From assembly GCA_024364735.1 (NCBI GenBank), contig JAGFNQ010000967.1, forward strand, positions 551,538-615,537: DNA of 64,000 bases. Reading direction: 5' to 3'. The stretch comes from Boesenbergia rotunda. Its lineage: Eukaryota > Streptophyta > Magnoliopsida > Zingiberales > Zingiberaceae. Position 1 is the stretch's first letter, and every line of letters starts with the position of its first letter. This document shows, one piece after another, positions 1 to 11,540 of this stretch. Both the position numbers and the translations under genes were made by a program. Below the pieces are notes generated by a model. It made no database searches, was not told where the DNA came from, and was given only the letters and a program-made list of their open reading frames with translations.

Positions 1-339
1 TTCTTTTGACAATGCATATCACTGCCTTTTCATATTGATGCCTGCAATACGGACAAAATCTTTTAGATCGCCTAACCTGAATTTCTAGTTGTTTCATGAG
101 ATATCTATGTACCTCCTCTTCAATAAACTAATATTGTGTTTTCTTGAAGGGGAGGAAATTGAAGGGAGATGAAATAGTTTAACAGAAGAGAAAGAGATGA
201 ATTGAATATTTTATTTTTCACTCCATTTCATTTATCATGGTTACTTATAGGGAATTGAATGGAGAGGAATTGTATCGCCAAGCAAACGAAATCAATCATT
301 TTAGTTCATTTCTTTTCTTTATTTTATTTCCATCCATAC

Positions 340-449
340 AACATAAATGCAAGTCCCACGGAATAGACAAACTTAGAATGACCAGTCCAGTTCCAACATA
401 AATGCAAGTCCCACGGAATAGACAAACTTAGAATGACCAGTCCAGTCCC
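340..449. repeat. 55-bp tandem duplication
   Basis: Two nearly identical units of 55 bp lie head to tail (340-394 and 395-449). Each starts with AACATAAATGCAAGTCCCAC. The second unit runs into the 3' end of a SINE copy, so the duplication may have arisen around that insertion. Confidence 0.8.
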
Positions 450-624
450 ACGGAAGTTTCCCACTGGCTATCAGGATTCGTGGCAGGCAGTCCGGAAGCC
501 CAGTGTCCCAAGGTTCATGTCCTATTTTGAGAATAAATTTTGCAAAATATGTCGTAGTTGGGGATCAAACCGCGAATGTCTGAGATGATGACTAGTCCTT
601 CTGCCACTACACCATAGTCTGGGA
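437..624 (-). mobile_element. tRNA-derived SINE, copy 1, 3'-truncated
   Basis: Read on the minus strand, the copy begins near 624 with a tRNA-like head: an A-box-like string GGTGTAGTGG and, about 45 bases later, a B-box-like GGTTTGATCCCC. The body that follows matches the other copies at 661-882 and 9160-9384. The distal end is merged with the 55-bp tandem duplication, so the 3' border is uncertain. Confidence 0.65.
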
Positions 625-660
625 GTGTGCCACTATCTTAAATAAAAATGATTAATGAAA

Positions 661-882
661 TTTTTTCAACCTTTGGCGACCGACCCAATCCCACGGAAGT
701 TTCTCACCAACCGCCAAGGTAAATCAGGAAGTGCTCATGGCGGGCGGTCCAGAAGCCCAGTGTCCCAAGCTTCGCGCTCCATTTAGAGGAAAAATTCCTG
801 TAAAATATATCATAGTTGGGGATCGAATTGCGGATGCTTAGGATGATGACTAGTCGCCTTTCTACTACATCATAGAAGATTA
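661..882 (-). mobile_element. tRNA-derived SINE, copy 2
   Basis: This copy has the same architecture as the one at 9160-9384. Read on minus it has a tRNA-like head ending in a B-box-like ATTCGATCCCC, a body, and an A-rich end (a T run on plus near 661). It lies directly beside copy 1 in the same orientation. I could not define target duplications. Confidence 0.65.
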
Positions 883-2084
883 CTGCAGTGGTTTAGCATC
901 CAATATCTGGAGATTATTTCTGGCTGTATGAATTATTGAGAATGCACTAGCATAGAACGACCAACACCGAAGACTTATATGAAGCAGCATCTCCGGACCT
1001 TCTTCGCTATTGGATGTAGAGTCGTAACCCGGGTGGATGTTTACCTCTCTCGTTTATTGCATGTTCAACTTCCAATGTTTTAATTAGTGAACCTGGAAAA
1101 GCATGAAGTGCTTCAAGGCTCCGTTAACTGGCAAGAGAAATTAGATGGAAATGAAGCAGTGAAGGGAAGGAGATGGGGTAGGAGAGGAGGGAGGAGTAAA
1201 AGAGAATTAGAGCTGTTTAGTTTTGATTGATGGAAATAAAGGAAGTGCAATCCTTTCTCTAATTTAGATGAGGATAAAGGATAGGTGAAACAAATCAAAT
1301 ACCAAAACCTCCTGTTAGACCTTTCTTTTGCTCCCACAACAAGAGCATTGGTCTTTCCTCCGCAACATAAGCTGCCTTGGCAGCGACAGGGAAAGGAGGA
1401 ACCCTGATGCATATGTAGAATGAAGTCGACTAAGGCATTGATTCCTATGTGACACTGAGATTCCATGGAGTTCTCGAGTGCTGCTGTAGATCGTGGTGCA
1501 GTTGGACGGCAAACATTGATGAGACAGAAGGCATTGAGGACTGGTGTCATCTACCGGGAGAAGGGTAAAAATGACGTCTCCAAAAGCTTTTCTGATTCCC
1601 TGCCTTTGCTTCTGCCCAATTGTCAGCGGAAGCAATTTGGTCCAAAAGCTTTCTGCTGCTTGATCCAAACTAGTTCTCTGGTGTGTGGACATAAACTTAA
1701 ATGCTGATGGCAGGCAAAACTTGTAATCGAACCTACTACTCATGAAGTTCATTCCATAGTTTGATTAGGCTAATTCTTCATAGCTATACTTGGTTTCCAT
1801 GGGGATATAAATCATCCATCTTCTGCTCTGGCAGTTATACTATAATGCTTTTCATGTCTCTAATTTGGTCAACTACTCAATTTTCACATTCATAGTTCCA
1901 GAAAACACTGACTAGTGTGTATTCTTATTCAATTTCCTTCTGAGATTAGCAACTATTTTATTCAATTGTAAGTGTGTATTTTAACTAGTTAAGATAAGAA
2001 CTTGCAAGGATTGGCTGGATAACAATTACATCTGAGTTATTATATTGGTTCGGTTTGCTTACACCAAATTTGGATGCCCAACAG

Positions 2085-2823
2085 GTATCAATTGTTGGCT
2101 GGTGTCATTGAACAGCGTATCTTGGAACCGTTTCTACATAACAAAAAATTAGCACTCAGTGCCTTGTGCTTTGCAGTTCGTACAGGAAACACATTTTTGG
2201 GATCATTGCTGTAAGTTCTTATTTAATTGGCATTTGAAAAATATTTTTAAACCAAACACTGGACTAGCCCACTTCAGCCAATTGAACTGTGAACTGGACA
2301 TAGGTACAGGATTAGGAAAAAAAATTGTAAATGTATGTCAAAATCCTAGTCATAGAAATTATTATAAAAATTCAACTGACAAGTTCCAGGTCGCTGGTTT
2401 GTTAGTCGATTCTGGTGAATCAATCAATGGAAATGTCAATAGATCCGGACGGCAACCAGAATAAGCTAATTGGTTATATCGGCCTAGGGTAATTGGTCTA
2501 GTCACATATTGATTACATACATTGAAGATTAAATAAAAAAAAAATCTATCAAAAATCGACTTATGAAAAATCATAGTTATACATAAACCAATGTAAAGGG
2601 GAAAAAATTTGCTAGCGCACAAGAATTGGTAGTCTGAAATGGGTTTTATACCATGGGCAAAATGGTTGGTTCACCTATAAGATCAGCAACAGTTGACATC
2701 CCCTAGTGTTTGTCTTGAAGCGTATTTGTTTTTCCTGTGAGTTAACATTCAGATTCTATGTTGAACAGGTGGGTTGATTATGCTCGCTGGGTAGGTGTCC
2801 AAAAGTCAAAAGACCAGGAATAG
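2085..2823 (+). CDS. RETICULATA-related (DUF3411) protein, last two exons
   Basis: Two exons join in frame: 2085-2210 (acceptor CAACAG, donor GTAAGT) and 2769-2823 (acceptor GAACAG, stop TAG at 2821). They encode about 60 C-terminal residues, including YQLLAGVIEQRI, FAVRTGNTFLG and WVDYARWVGVQ. As I recall, these strings are typical of the C-terminus of RETICULATA-related (DUF3411) proteins, which are plastid membrane proteins of plants that affect leaf mesophyll development. The match to the splice phase on both sides supports a real gene. The start codon and the upstream exons are not visible and probably lie before the window. The exact paralogue cannot be told from this tail. No decay is seen in the two exons. 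Confidence 0.7.
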
Positions 2824-4018
2824 TCTTCTTCTATCCTATGGAAGGTGAGCTGGAAACACTGATTGGAACATTTTTAGCAAAGCTTTGCTAGATCAAGCAC
2901 GTAGGTCTCCTTTTTGATTGCCAAGTTTGATTTACGAACTTGGTTTCAGTTCTTCATTTATGATTTTTGAAGGGTAAAGTTATCTGTCTGTCTTAGAAGT
3001 GCATAATGCATGTCAATTTATCGCCACATTTCTCAGATGATACCTTCCGTTCCTACATATTTTGTGAGTTTGGTTGGTATTGATTCTGTTATACATTTAG
3101 GTTATCTTTTGCGTGGCATTGAATGACAAAAATGATCTATTGCCTTGTTTGAATGAATAATTTAGGGGTGATGATCATTCTAAGGTGCAAGTAATTTCAT
3201 ATACTCTTCCCAGCTACGATGTATTTGCAAAAAAAAAATTTCCAAATGGGATGCGAACCCTGAGATGTTGAACTTCTAGACCGTTTACTACCAGCGCTTC
3301 CCGATTTACCTTGACGGCCGATGGTAAACTTCCGTGAGATCAGACCGGTTGTCCGAGGTTGGAAAAACATCGTTAATCATTTTTTTAAGTAATTTCATCT
3401 ACTCTAATTTCATAGCTGAGGTAGAATGTTTCATCAACTCTTAAATATCACCTCTTTCACATAATATAACATGACAATTAATATAAAATTCAGATAAATA
3501 AGTTAAGACCAACTGTGACGAAAAGACCAAAAGGGTGGGTTAAGAGAGTACAGAGGCTGGCCGGCTGGGTTGGGAAGATCAACTTGACGAGATCAGTCCA
3601 ACGGACCGAGCGGATGGGAGGACCGAGTAGGGAAGCTGATGGGACTAGACCAATCGCAGAACCGGCCTGACAAACTTATCAAACCAAATTGGTGACAGTT
3701 TTAATATTCAAGTTGACATCAAGAACCTTCATGCCCCATTTAAGGATTACAACGAATTATTCCATTCAATTCACGTCATTCCGTTGGCAAAAAATAAAAT
3801 GCTCCATTTCGCACACACAAATCAATAAACCCACTGAGCAAGTAGACAGCAGCACGACTTGAACGAAGACCACAAAATATCAGAGCACTATACTGTAAAC
3901 TACAAGATATTCAAAACATGGCTGAGAGATTACATGAGATTACATAGTTATATGAGAAAATACAACTAATATTCTACCCTACCACTTGGGATGATTCAGC
4001 AAACATGAAGTTGTAGTA
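2824..4018. other. Spacer between the convergent DUF3411 and LSM5 genes
   Basis: The two genes face each other, so this spacer should hold both 3' untranslated regions. Apart from a truncated SINE at 3208-3386, I see only AT-rich sequence with no supported gene. Confidence 0.6.
3208..3386 (+). mobile_element. SINE copy 3, 5'-truncated, with target duplication
   Basis: The body matches the SINE family on the plus strand, but the tRNA-like head is missing. It is flanked by 19-bp direct repeats, 3189-3207 (AAGTAATTTCATATACTCT) and 3387-3405 with one mismatch. A 5'-truncated copy with an intact target duplication is what target-primed reverse transcription leaves. Confidence 0.75.
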
Positions 4019-6738
4019 TTATTCTGGATCGGGAGAACCACCGGGTACCAGCTGCATGACAAATAGATGACAATCGTATGTAAAATGCATGATAAAGAAA
4101 TAAAATAATACAACGCCAAGGGTACAAAAGCCAAAGATTATAACCATGATACCAAACAGTACAAAACGGGTGATTCCACTCTTACTCATTTATCCTATTT
4201 ATGTAATTAATCTTATTCATCTTGTAGGGAGAGAAGAAAAAAAAATGCTAACATCTATGTTTTTTCTTTTCGTTCGGAAACAAAATCATGAGTGGCAAGA
4301 AGATAGAGGAACAATTTGTTGGGTTACAAAGTCACGAACATAGTACCACATCGAAAATACATGAAAAATCATGATCTTATAAGGGAAAGATATCTCTATT
4401 GATATGAAGTTTTTTGGATAGAGTCCAAAAACAAAACCACGAGGCTTAGACCCAAAGTAAACAATATCATATCATTGTGGAGAAATCTAAATTATTTTAG
4501 TCCTAACACAATTAATAGGAATCGGAGACTTTTTCTACAAAACTTGGTTTCTTTGGTAGGGAACATATTGAATCCTTGCGTCCTAATAAGCTGGCAGAGG
4601 TTGGCTATAGAGCTCCCATATGGGTACAAGAGTGCCAGAGTGTTCATGGGGTTTCCAGCTACCAAAGCCTTCGAGTGGGGCTGTAAAGTTGTAACTTTCG
4701 TTAACAATCTCCATCGAATGGCATGCTTAACGAAACTCACATAGTCTTTGAACTAGCCAAATTTAGAGATTTAGATCTTGCAGGATCCAGAGATGCATAT
4801 ACACCCTCAAAACCTTGCTTCATAAAAGGAGGAATGTACCATCTCACCATATCGTGATGTATGTGTGCAAGCAAATGAAGCAATGATGGTCATTACCAAA
4901 CCAATTAATAGTCATTATCAAACTTGTTGAGCCATGTTAAGTTTGCAGGCCTTATTCGATCTTGCAATTTTTTTTTTGTTCTTTCTTCTTCACAGTCTAT
5001 ATGCTCTACTTGCTTCTGTAATGTTTAAACTTGTCAGTTCTATTAGTAACAACTATGATCAGTTTAGCATCACAACTCCTACGTTGCTATTATACCTACA
5101 CAAGAGTCCTAAGAACTAAGATATCATTCACCCTATATCCAGTTTCCTAAATTAACTCTTCACAACCCTTCATTTCCTACTCTCCACAAAACAAAGTATG
5201 AATCTATTTTGCAAATGTAAAATTACCTTCCTCTAAAACAAGATAGTCTGACATGAAAGAAAACCAACTCTTTAAGGGGCTGTTGTCAATCCCTCAAGAT
5301 ATCATGATATTTCAGAATATTGCAATTGGAGCTCAAAATATTTGAAAATATAATAAATGAAAGCTCTGAGGAAATTACCTATTCACAAATTCAGGCACTT
5401 CTTATAAATTGCTACATTCAATTATCCATTACTTAATAAACAAGTAAACGAAAGCAAAATTAAGCTTTTTAAATGTCTTTGGATGAATAGTACATTGGTA
5501 TTCAAGCTAATTTTAAAAACTTCAAATGTTTCAAGTTATAAGCTGAGAACTTAAAGGCTAAAATAACATTATATAAAACTATTCTTCTCTCAAAAAATGA
5601 AAAATTAACTAATGCTGAAACGAGATAAATATCACTAGAGGTAAGAAATAACATGAACATGAACATCAGACAATGATGCTTGCTTACAATGGCAATGTTG
5701 TTTCCATTTAGCAATATCTGGTCAAGCTTTGTTATCCTTCGCCCCTCAGATGTGATTTCACTGCAATAGAAATTTCATTTAGCATTACCATTTGTAAGAT
5801 CAAAACAAAGCCCCAGTTGATTTTCATTTAAAAGCATAAAACAAAAACAGGGCAGACTATTTGTATGGTTAACATTATAAGAAACAGAGTAATGGCAATC
5901 CTGTGAGCTTGAGCCCTATCGCCAGGTATGCGAGGTAGGGACTTTGGGTGGAATTCAAGGGGCGCTTGGTATATATTCTGCAATGGGAATGATAATGGAT
6001 TTTGATTGAGGGGTTTATGGGTTTAGTAATAACCTAGTGAGGGTTGGGTTATCAAATCAAGGATATCATATCCATATTTTGATTCCGATTCACGTATACC
6101 AAGCATCATAAATGGGAATGAAATAGATTTCATTCCCATTCTCGCTTTCTAAATCCGCTTACCAAGCGCCCCCTCAAAGTATTTTCATTACTACACTTAC
6201 CTCTGCCTCCTGTGACAATGACAAGAGTTGGGGAACTTCTGAAGTTACCAGAAAAGATATCAGAGTTGCAAAACTACCTTTTACATAGAAGCTTAACACT
6301 TGCCGGTAGACACGACTAGTACTTCGAACTTCGATTACGAATCAAAGAAAACTTGCATTCATGTGGGCGAAAATTAAACAAGGACCATCTTCAAGAATCT
6401 CGATCTAGACAAACATTATGTTGCTAAAGAAAAAAAATCTTGGAAGTACTACGAAGAGATCAAGCACCGGTGGTTAAAAATTGAGTAGGAGGAGGAGTTC
6501 ATTACTATTCAGTGACATCTTCGAGGACCATGTTGACGTAGACATCGAATCCTCTGAGGGTTCCGACGAGCTCCTTGTCTCCCTTCATGATCACCCAGAT
6601 CTTCGACCCGATACACCTATCGATGAGCTCTGCAAGGCGCGGAAAAGAGATGAGGGATCCGGAAGCGGAGATGGCGATCGGAAGAGAGAAAGGGAGGAAA
6701 GGACCTGAAGGGAGCAGTTGCGACGGGTTGCTCGCCAT
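4019..6738 (-). CDS. LSM5: U6 snRNA-associated Sm-like protein LSm5
   Basis: Four exons on the minus strand give an 87-residue protein: 6738-6705, 6629-6506, 5760-5688 and 4051-4019. All introns are GT-AG and the summed length is a multiple of three. The product starts MASNPSQLLPSELIDRCIGS and ends VPGGSPDPE; plant LSm5 is about 88 residues. It is an Sm fold with the Sm1 motif around KGDKELVGTLRGFDVYVNMV and Sm2 around LLNGNNIAI. LSm5 is a subunit of the LSm1-7 ring (cytoplasmic decapping of mRNA) and the LSm2-8 ring (nuclear U6 snRNP, splicing). Intron 1 is only 75 nt and happens to be open in frame. Intron 2 holds a MITE; intron 3 is about 1.6 kb. No damage is seen. Confidence 0.95.
5958..6173. 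mobile_element. Tourist/Harbinger-like MITE in LSM5 intron 2
   Basis: The 216-bp element starts AGGGGCGCTTGGTA and ends in the complement of GGGGGCGCTTGGTA, so it has 14-bp terminal inverted repeats with one mismatch. It is flanked by TCA on both sides (5955-5957 and 6174-6176). A 3-bp duplication and this type of terminus fit PIF/Harbinger MITEs, although TTA is the usual target. The inverted repeat resembles that of the element at 21084-21477. Confidence 0.75.
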
Positions 6739-6752
6739 GGAAACGCCTTCCT

Positions 6753-6758
6753 TGGGCC
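6753..6758. promoter_or_regulatory. Possible site II element (TGGGCC) upstream of LSM5
   Basis: A TGGGCC core lies 15 bases upstream of the LSM5 start codon. Site II motifs (TGGGCY) are common in promoters of plant housekeeping and RNA-processing genes, where TCP factors can bind. A six-base motif is weak evidence and it may lie within the 5' leader. Confidence 0.3.
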
Positions 6759-6859
6759 CGATTCGTGGAGTATCGCCGCCGGAGAACGGAAGAAGGCACC
6801 GAGAGCGGGGCGGAGTTGGGCGGGCGCCTCTATTTGTCGGGACGGGGCCGGATTAGGGC

Positions 6860-9800
6860 TTCCCGATGTAGACGAGCCGTTCGATCAGAATATTACATTT
6901 AATCAGACGGCTATTTTTTGGAGAAGTGGCAATTTTTTTAATTTATTTTTATTTATGCTTTTCGCAGTTACAATTATTTTTGGACAAAAATGATAAATAT
7001 CTATTATAATTTTCAAAATATCTATGAAATATCTATTATAATAAAATATCTATATGAACGATCATTAAGTTAATAAAATATCTATTATAATTTATTTATC
7101 TATATTTAGTCACAATATTAAATCATCTAGAGTGAATGTTAACATCTTATTTGGCTCAGACGATTATGTATTTTAATACAATTATTATTATCATTAATTC
7201 GTGTAAATGCATATATCTTCTCTTCATTTAGCTCTTAAGACAGTCATGTTCATTATTTATATATCAAAACGTATATTGATCAACAAAACATAACGTTAAG
7301 TCTGGATGGATATAATCGAGTTGACAGAGTTTGCTATCAATAAGTTATTAGTAGGAATGATAATTTCTCCCGACCTGAATAAAAAAAAAGATATGAAGGG
7401 ATTTTTTTACCTGATTAATATGATTATTCAGGTAATCAAGTATGGAGACAGGTTTAATAAAATCCTAACCATGAATACCTAATTAAATAATATAGATTTA
7501 AAAAAGTCTTTTTTTAATTCATTAATTATTTTTTTAATTCATTATTATTTTTTGGGTATTCAATACATTTATTGAATATGATTAGATTATATATAATCTG
7601 TTTTTTAATTGTGTTTTTGATACATGTTAATTGTTTTTGTTAAATAATGGTAGTTGGACGGAAGAAAAAAATAATTAGTATAGAGTATATTTGATTTCTT
7701 CTTAGGTATGGGTATGAGCATGGAAATAAATATCTAATTTTCGATGGGAATAAAAATTGACAAAAACGATGGAATAAGGATGAATATACTAAAGATATAA
7801 TTGATTGGAAGTAAATGAAGAGTGAATATAGTGAAGACTGACACTATCACGATCTCGACAGCTCACCGTGAGGGTATTTTGACGGGGTAAGCTACCGATG
7901 GTGTGATCGGACGTGTGAATGTTACGTAATATCATATGTCACATATTCATATGATTTTACATTTCATTTTACTAATTCATAATATAGATGAAAATTGAAC
8001 TAAAATTCTATGAAAAAATAAAAAAATAAATGAAAATATAAAATCCAACGTAAATACAACTTATTGTCATACATAAAGATAGGATTAGATCTTGATAAAT
8101 ATACCTACTGTTTTGCATTATATCTCAGTTTAAGAAGGTCATTTAAATATAAATACTATTTTGCTTCGTATTACGGAGCGGATTAATTATCTCTTAAATA
8201 TTTATGATTCAATTTTAATTAATTATGATGAGTTTTTTAAGAATTTGTTTTTCAAATAGGACACGTAATAAAATCGTTAAGGATTATTTGGAGTTTCGTT
8301 GTTACTGTTCCGTTAGGGGAATTGTTTTTTCCTTAGTCTCCTTGAGACACTGGGATATTATTTAAGATATGATATTCCTTAGGTTTAGAACCGTCATGAT
8401 TTAGGTCCGTCAATTAATATGATATCCAATTTCGCACGGATTTACCCTAAGTCGTGAAAATTTCATAGACGTCAGTCTCCAGGTTGACGTTACTAATTGG
8501 TTAATTAATTTTATTATATCACGGGTAACTGATGATTACGATATAGATATTATCATCTCTAAATTTGAGAGTTAAAATTTAATAATATTAATATATTTAT
8601 CTTTCTCGTATGTTAATCATAATATTTAAATTAATAATTTTTATAATTTATTTTTTTATATTAATCTGAAATAGACGGAGGCATTGAATTACTCACAATT
8701 GAATTACTCACAAGAAGTTCATTCCATCCGGACGGAATAACTTATTTTACCCCCTTCTAGAAGGGAGGGCCACCACTTATTGGGATCCCCCATTAGTACA
8801 GCGACATGCAATTTAATTTAGTGGGAATCATAAAAAATTATTAAATCAAGTTTTTGTGAGATTCAATCATCGTAACTTGTGCCATAAAAAAATAAAATTA
8901 TTTGATTGGGACAAAACTAAGTCACGGAATTAAAAGAATGGAGTAATTAATGCATCAAGTGGGAATAGGAAGTAGACTCTTGGCATCACATGAAAATGCA
9001 GTAGATTCACATGGTTGAACGAAGAAGAAGACGAAATACATTAATTATTATATTTTAAGAATTAACAAATATTTTGTAGGTGATTTATTTTATGGTTTCT
9101 GATTCACTTTTTATTTATTTGTGTTTCTTTAAATTTTTTTACTAATTTGTGATATTATGATTAACGAGATTTTTTCAACCTCAGACGATCGATTCTGTCT
9201 CACGAAAATTTTTCAATTGGCCATCAGGGTAAATCGGGGAGCGTTCGCGATGGGCGATCTAAAAGTCCAGCATCCCAGGATTCGCGCCCCATTTGGAGGA
9301 AAAAATACGTCGTAACTGGGGATCGAATCGTGGATGTCTGAGATAGCGACTAGTCGTCCTACCACTGCATCATAGCTCCGGAGGCTAATTTGTGGTATTA
9401 TGCGTCGGATAGCTTTTTTTTTTTTTGTTTTTTCTAAATCAAAATAAGATTACAGCGGAACAAAGAAAAAACAAATCCACAAAAATAGATTCGATTTTTA
9501 GTTGATTGTAGTTCAAACGATTATTAGTTCAATTCTTCAAAAGTTATAATCCTACATCCCTTCGGAATAGACAATCAACTAAAAGTTTTATCTCTAAAAA
9601 TTTTTTTTTAAAAATAACGTGGATAGTAACAAGAAATATCATCTTAAATGAATGTGCAAGTAATACAAAAATATACCACGTACATTCGAAGAAGTAGAAG
9701 ATTGAACGTAGATTGTCAAAGAATCTCTCGGTATCGTAGTAACGACACTTGCACGATCTGAACAACAGAAAGAGTATGAGATATGAAGAGAATTAATGAT

Positions 9801-11027
9801 GTAATCTTGGATCTCGATGCACCTTTTGTAAATTTTTCATCCGATAGACCGAGTCCCAGAATCTGCCAAGCTTCGCGTCCAGGTTTACAATCTGTCCAGA
9901 TAGTATCTTCCGCAAAATCAACCTCTATCGGTAGATCGACTCCCTGTTCGGTCAAGTAAACATGTGAATTTTCTTTTGCTGCTCAATCTGAACTTATTTA
10001 ATCTTCGCTTACCATATATGTTTGATCGATTGACACTCGGTTGACAAAACCTTATTATTTCTTTTATTGCTTGATCCGAACTTATCTAATCTTTGGTTAC
10101 CAAATAGAATTGATTAACTAAATATGTTATTAGTCGGCTGAATTAATATTTCCTTCTTTGACTTAATTTGAACCTGATCTGATCTTATCTCATAGGATCA
10201 ATTGATCAAACCACCATGTTCTATTGATAGAATCTTTGGGTCAACTCTATTTTTTACACAACAAAGTTAACAGAATATATATAGTAGTCTTGCAAAATAG
10301 ATTTAGAAATATATAAGTATGCGTGCATTAATATGACAATTAAGATAGGTCTAATCTTGATTTAAAAATTTCTTTTGATTTTTTTAATTAGATCATCGCC
10401 TAAGGCTTAACCCAACTGGAACACGTCCTCACTACCTTCCCGAATGAAAGACCACTTTAAAACTTACCTTACTTACCTATCAATCATCTAGTATGATCGA
10501 CATAATTAGACTTCTTCTTTTGTATGATCGAACTATCAAGACTTTTCTTACTTGATGTTTGGTCTAACTGACCCATCAAGTGTTATGCCGGATCAATTTA
10601 TCTAGTCTTCTGTCAAGTATCTGGTTTTTCTAATCCATTTAGACTTTTTATCTAGTGTATGATCATCCTGACCCATTTAGGTATTTTCGACATCTAATAT
10701 CTAGTCCTTCTAATCTATTATGACTTTTAATGCTAAATAACTCGGACATTTAACTAACAAATTAAACATATAATTTATTATACATCAAAATATAAATTTG
10801 ATTATTGATGCTAACTGCATCAATAATTATGCAGTCTGTTAATATAGTAATTTTAACTAAAATTATTTTAAGATACTCAAAAATATTAATATTGATTAAA
10901 ACTATTCAAGTATTGATTATGAATGTTTAAATGTGATCAAAATTTATTTAAGTTATCAAAACTAATCAAATACTACTTAATTGATCAAAATTAGTTAAAA
11001 TAGTTTAAATTAAAACTAATATACGTT
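6860..11027. other. AT-rich intergenic DNA
   Basis: This 4.2-kb stretch lies between LSM5 and Copia-A. I find one complete SINE (9160-9384) and no supported gene. The open frames at 9544-9955 match nothing I recognise. A string TAGGAATGATAATTTC near 7351 recalls the ends of the hAT MITE at 58874-59326, but I see no matching second end. Confidence 0.6.
9160..9384 (-). mobile_element. tRNA-derived SINE, copy 4, complete with target duplication
   Basis: This is the best copy of the family. It is flanked by 18-bp direct repeats: CTAATTTGTGATATTATG at 9142-9159 and the same with one mismatch at 9385-9402. Read on minus, the head has an A-box-like GATGCAGTGG and a B-box-like GATTCGATCC (plus 9320-9329), the internal promoter of RNA polymerase III. 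The body runs to an A-rich end at 9160. The length of 225 bp fits plant SINEs. Confidence 0.85.
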
Positions 11028-11032
11028 GAAGT

Positions 11033-11531
11033 TGTTGCTATTTCTAAAGCACGAACGATAGAAACAAATTCTGTAAATCTAAACACTTACAGTGATCTGC
11101 ATTTGGAGAAGAAATCGGAAGACTTTGTCATCCGAAGAACGATCACGAATGAATCGAAAAGCTCTTCATAAGTTCACAAACCAAATCCCTTTTTTTGTAA
11201 TTGGACGAACCAATCTTAAATGTTCTTCTTAATAACCTCTTCTTTGTCATGTGCACTTGGACGAACCTTGCACAATGACCTTATACACACGAGAGAATCC
11301 TTTCTCTTTGACCTCGCACAGACCTCGCACATAGCTTGTCTCGCACGATCTCCATTGGCTTGGACGCACACACATAGCATGTCCTTTCTCTTCTCCTCCT
11401 CTCCCCTTTGCCTTGGAAGTCATATATATAGGGGTAAAAGGTCTCTTCATATTCCTCCATTAATGGAGGAATATGAATGAGTTAGAAGATGAAGAGGAAG
11501 GGGTGCCTCTTCATCTTCTATAACTCCAACA
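11033..11531 (-). repeat. Copia-A 3' LTR
   Basis: The LTR runs TG...CA with ends TGTTG and CAACA and is 499 bp. It carries a TATATATA box on minus at about 11422-11430. This copy preserves the empty site (ACACTTACAGTG near 11083) that is occupied by two MITEs in the 5' LTR. Confidence 0.9.
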
Positions 11532-11540
11532 TCCCCCACT
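11532..11540 (-). other. Copia-A polypurine tract
   Basis: On minus the sequence AGTGGGGGA directly precedes the TG of the 3' LTR. This is the standard place for the plus-strand primer of an LTR retrotransposon. Confidence 0.85.

Larger units (their letters stand above)
1..2084. other. Upstream intron or flank of the DUF3411 gene, no exon recognised
   Basis: This stretch precedes a spliced exon that starts at 2085, so at least part of it should be intron. I looked for the expected preceding exon, which in this family ends in a conserved SSNLR-like string, and did not find it. The intron therefore probably reaches beyond the window start. The stretch holds a 55-bp tandem duplication and two SINE copies, listed separately. 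Open frames at 1113-1752 resemble no family I know and overlap one another on both strands. Confidence 0.5.

Noticed and set aside
1113..1752. Two 145-residue frames on minus
   Set aside because: They overlap each other, have no recognisable domain and lie in a probable intron.
4475..4744. Pair of frames on both strands inside LSM5 intron 3
   Set aside because: No recognisable family and no splice or promoter support. It may be a relic of inserted DNA, but I cannot assign it.
9544..9955. Two overlapping frames on minus between the SINE and Copia-A
   Set aside because: No family recognised and no paired repeat ends were found.
11220..11480. Frame in the Copia-A LTR, recurring at 22653-22883
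   Set aside because: Its presence in both LTRs shows that it is LTR sequence, not a gene.
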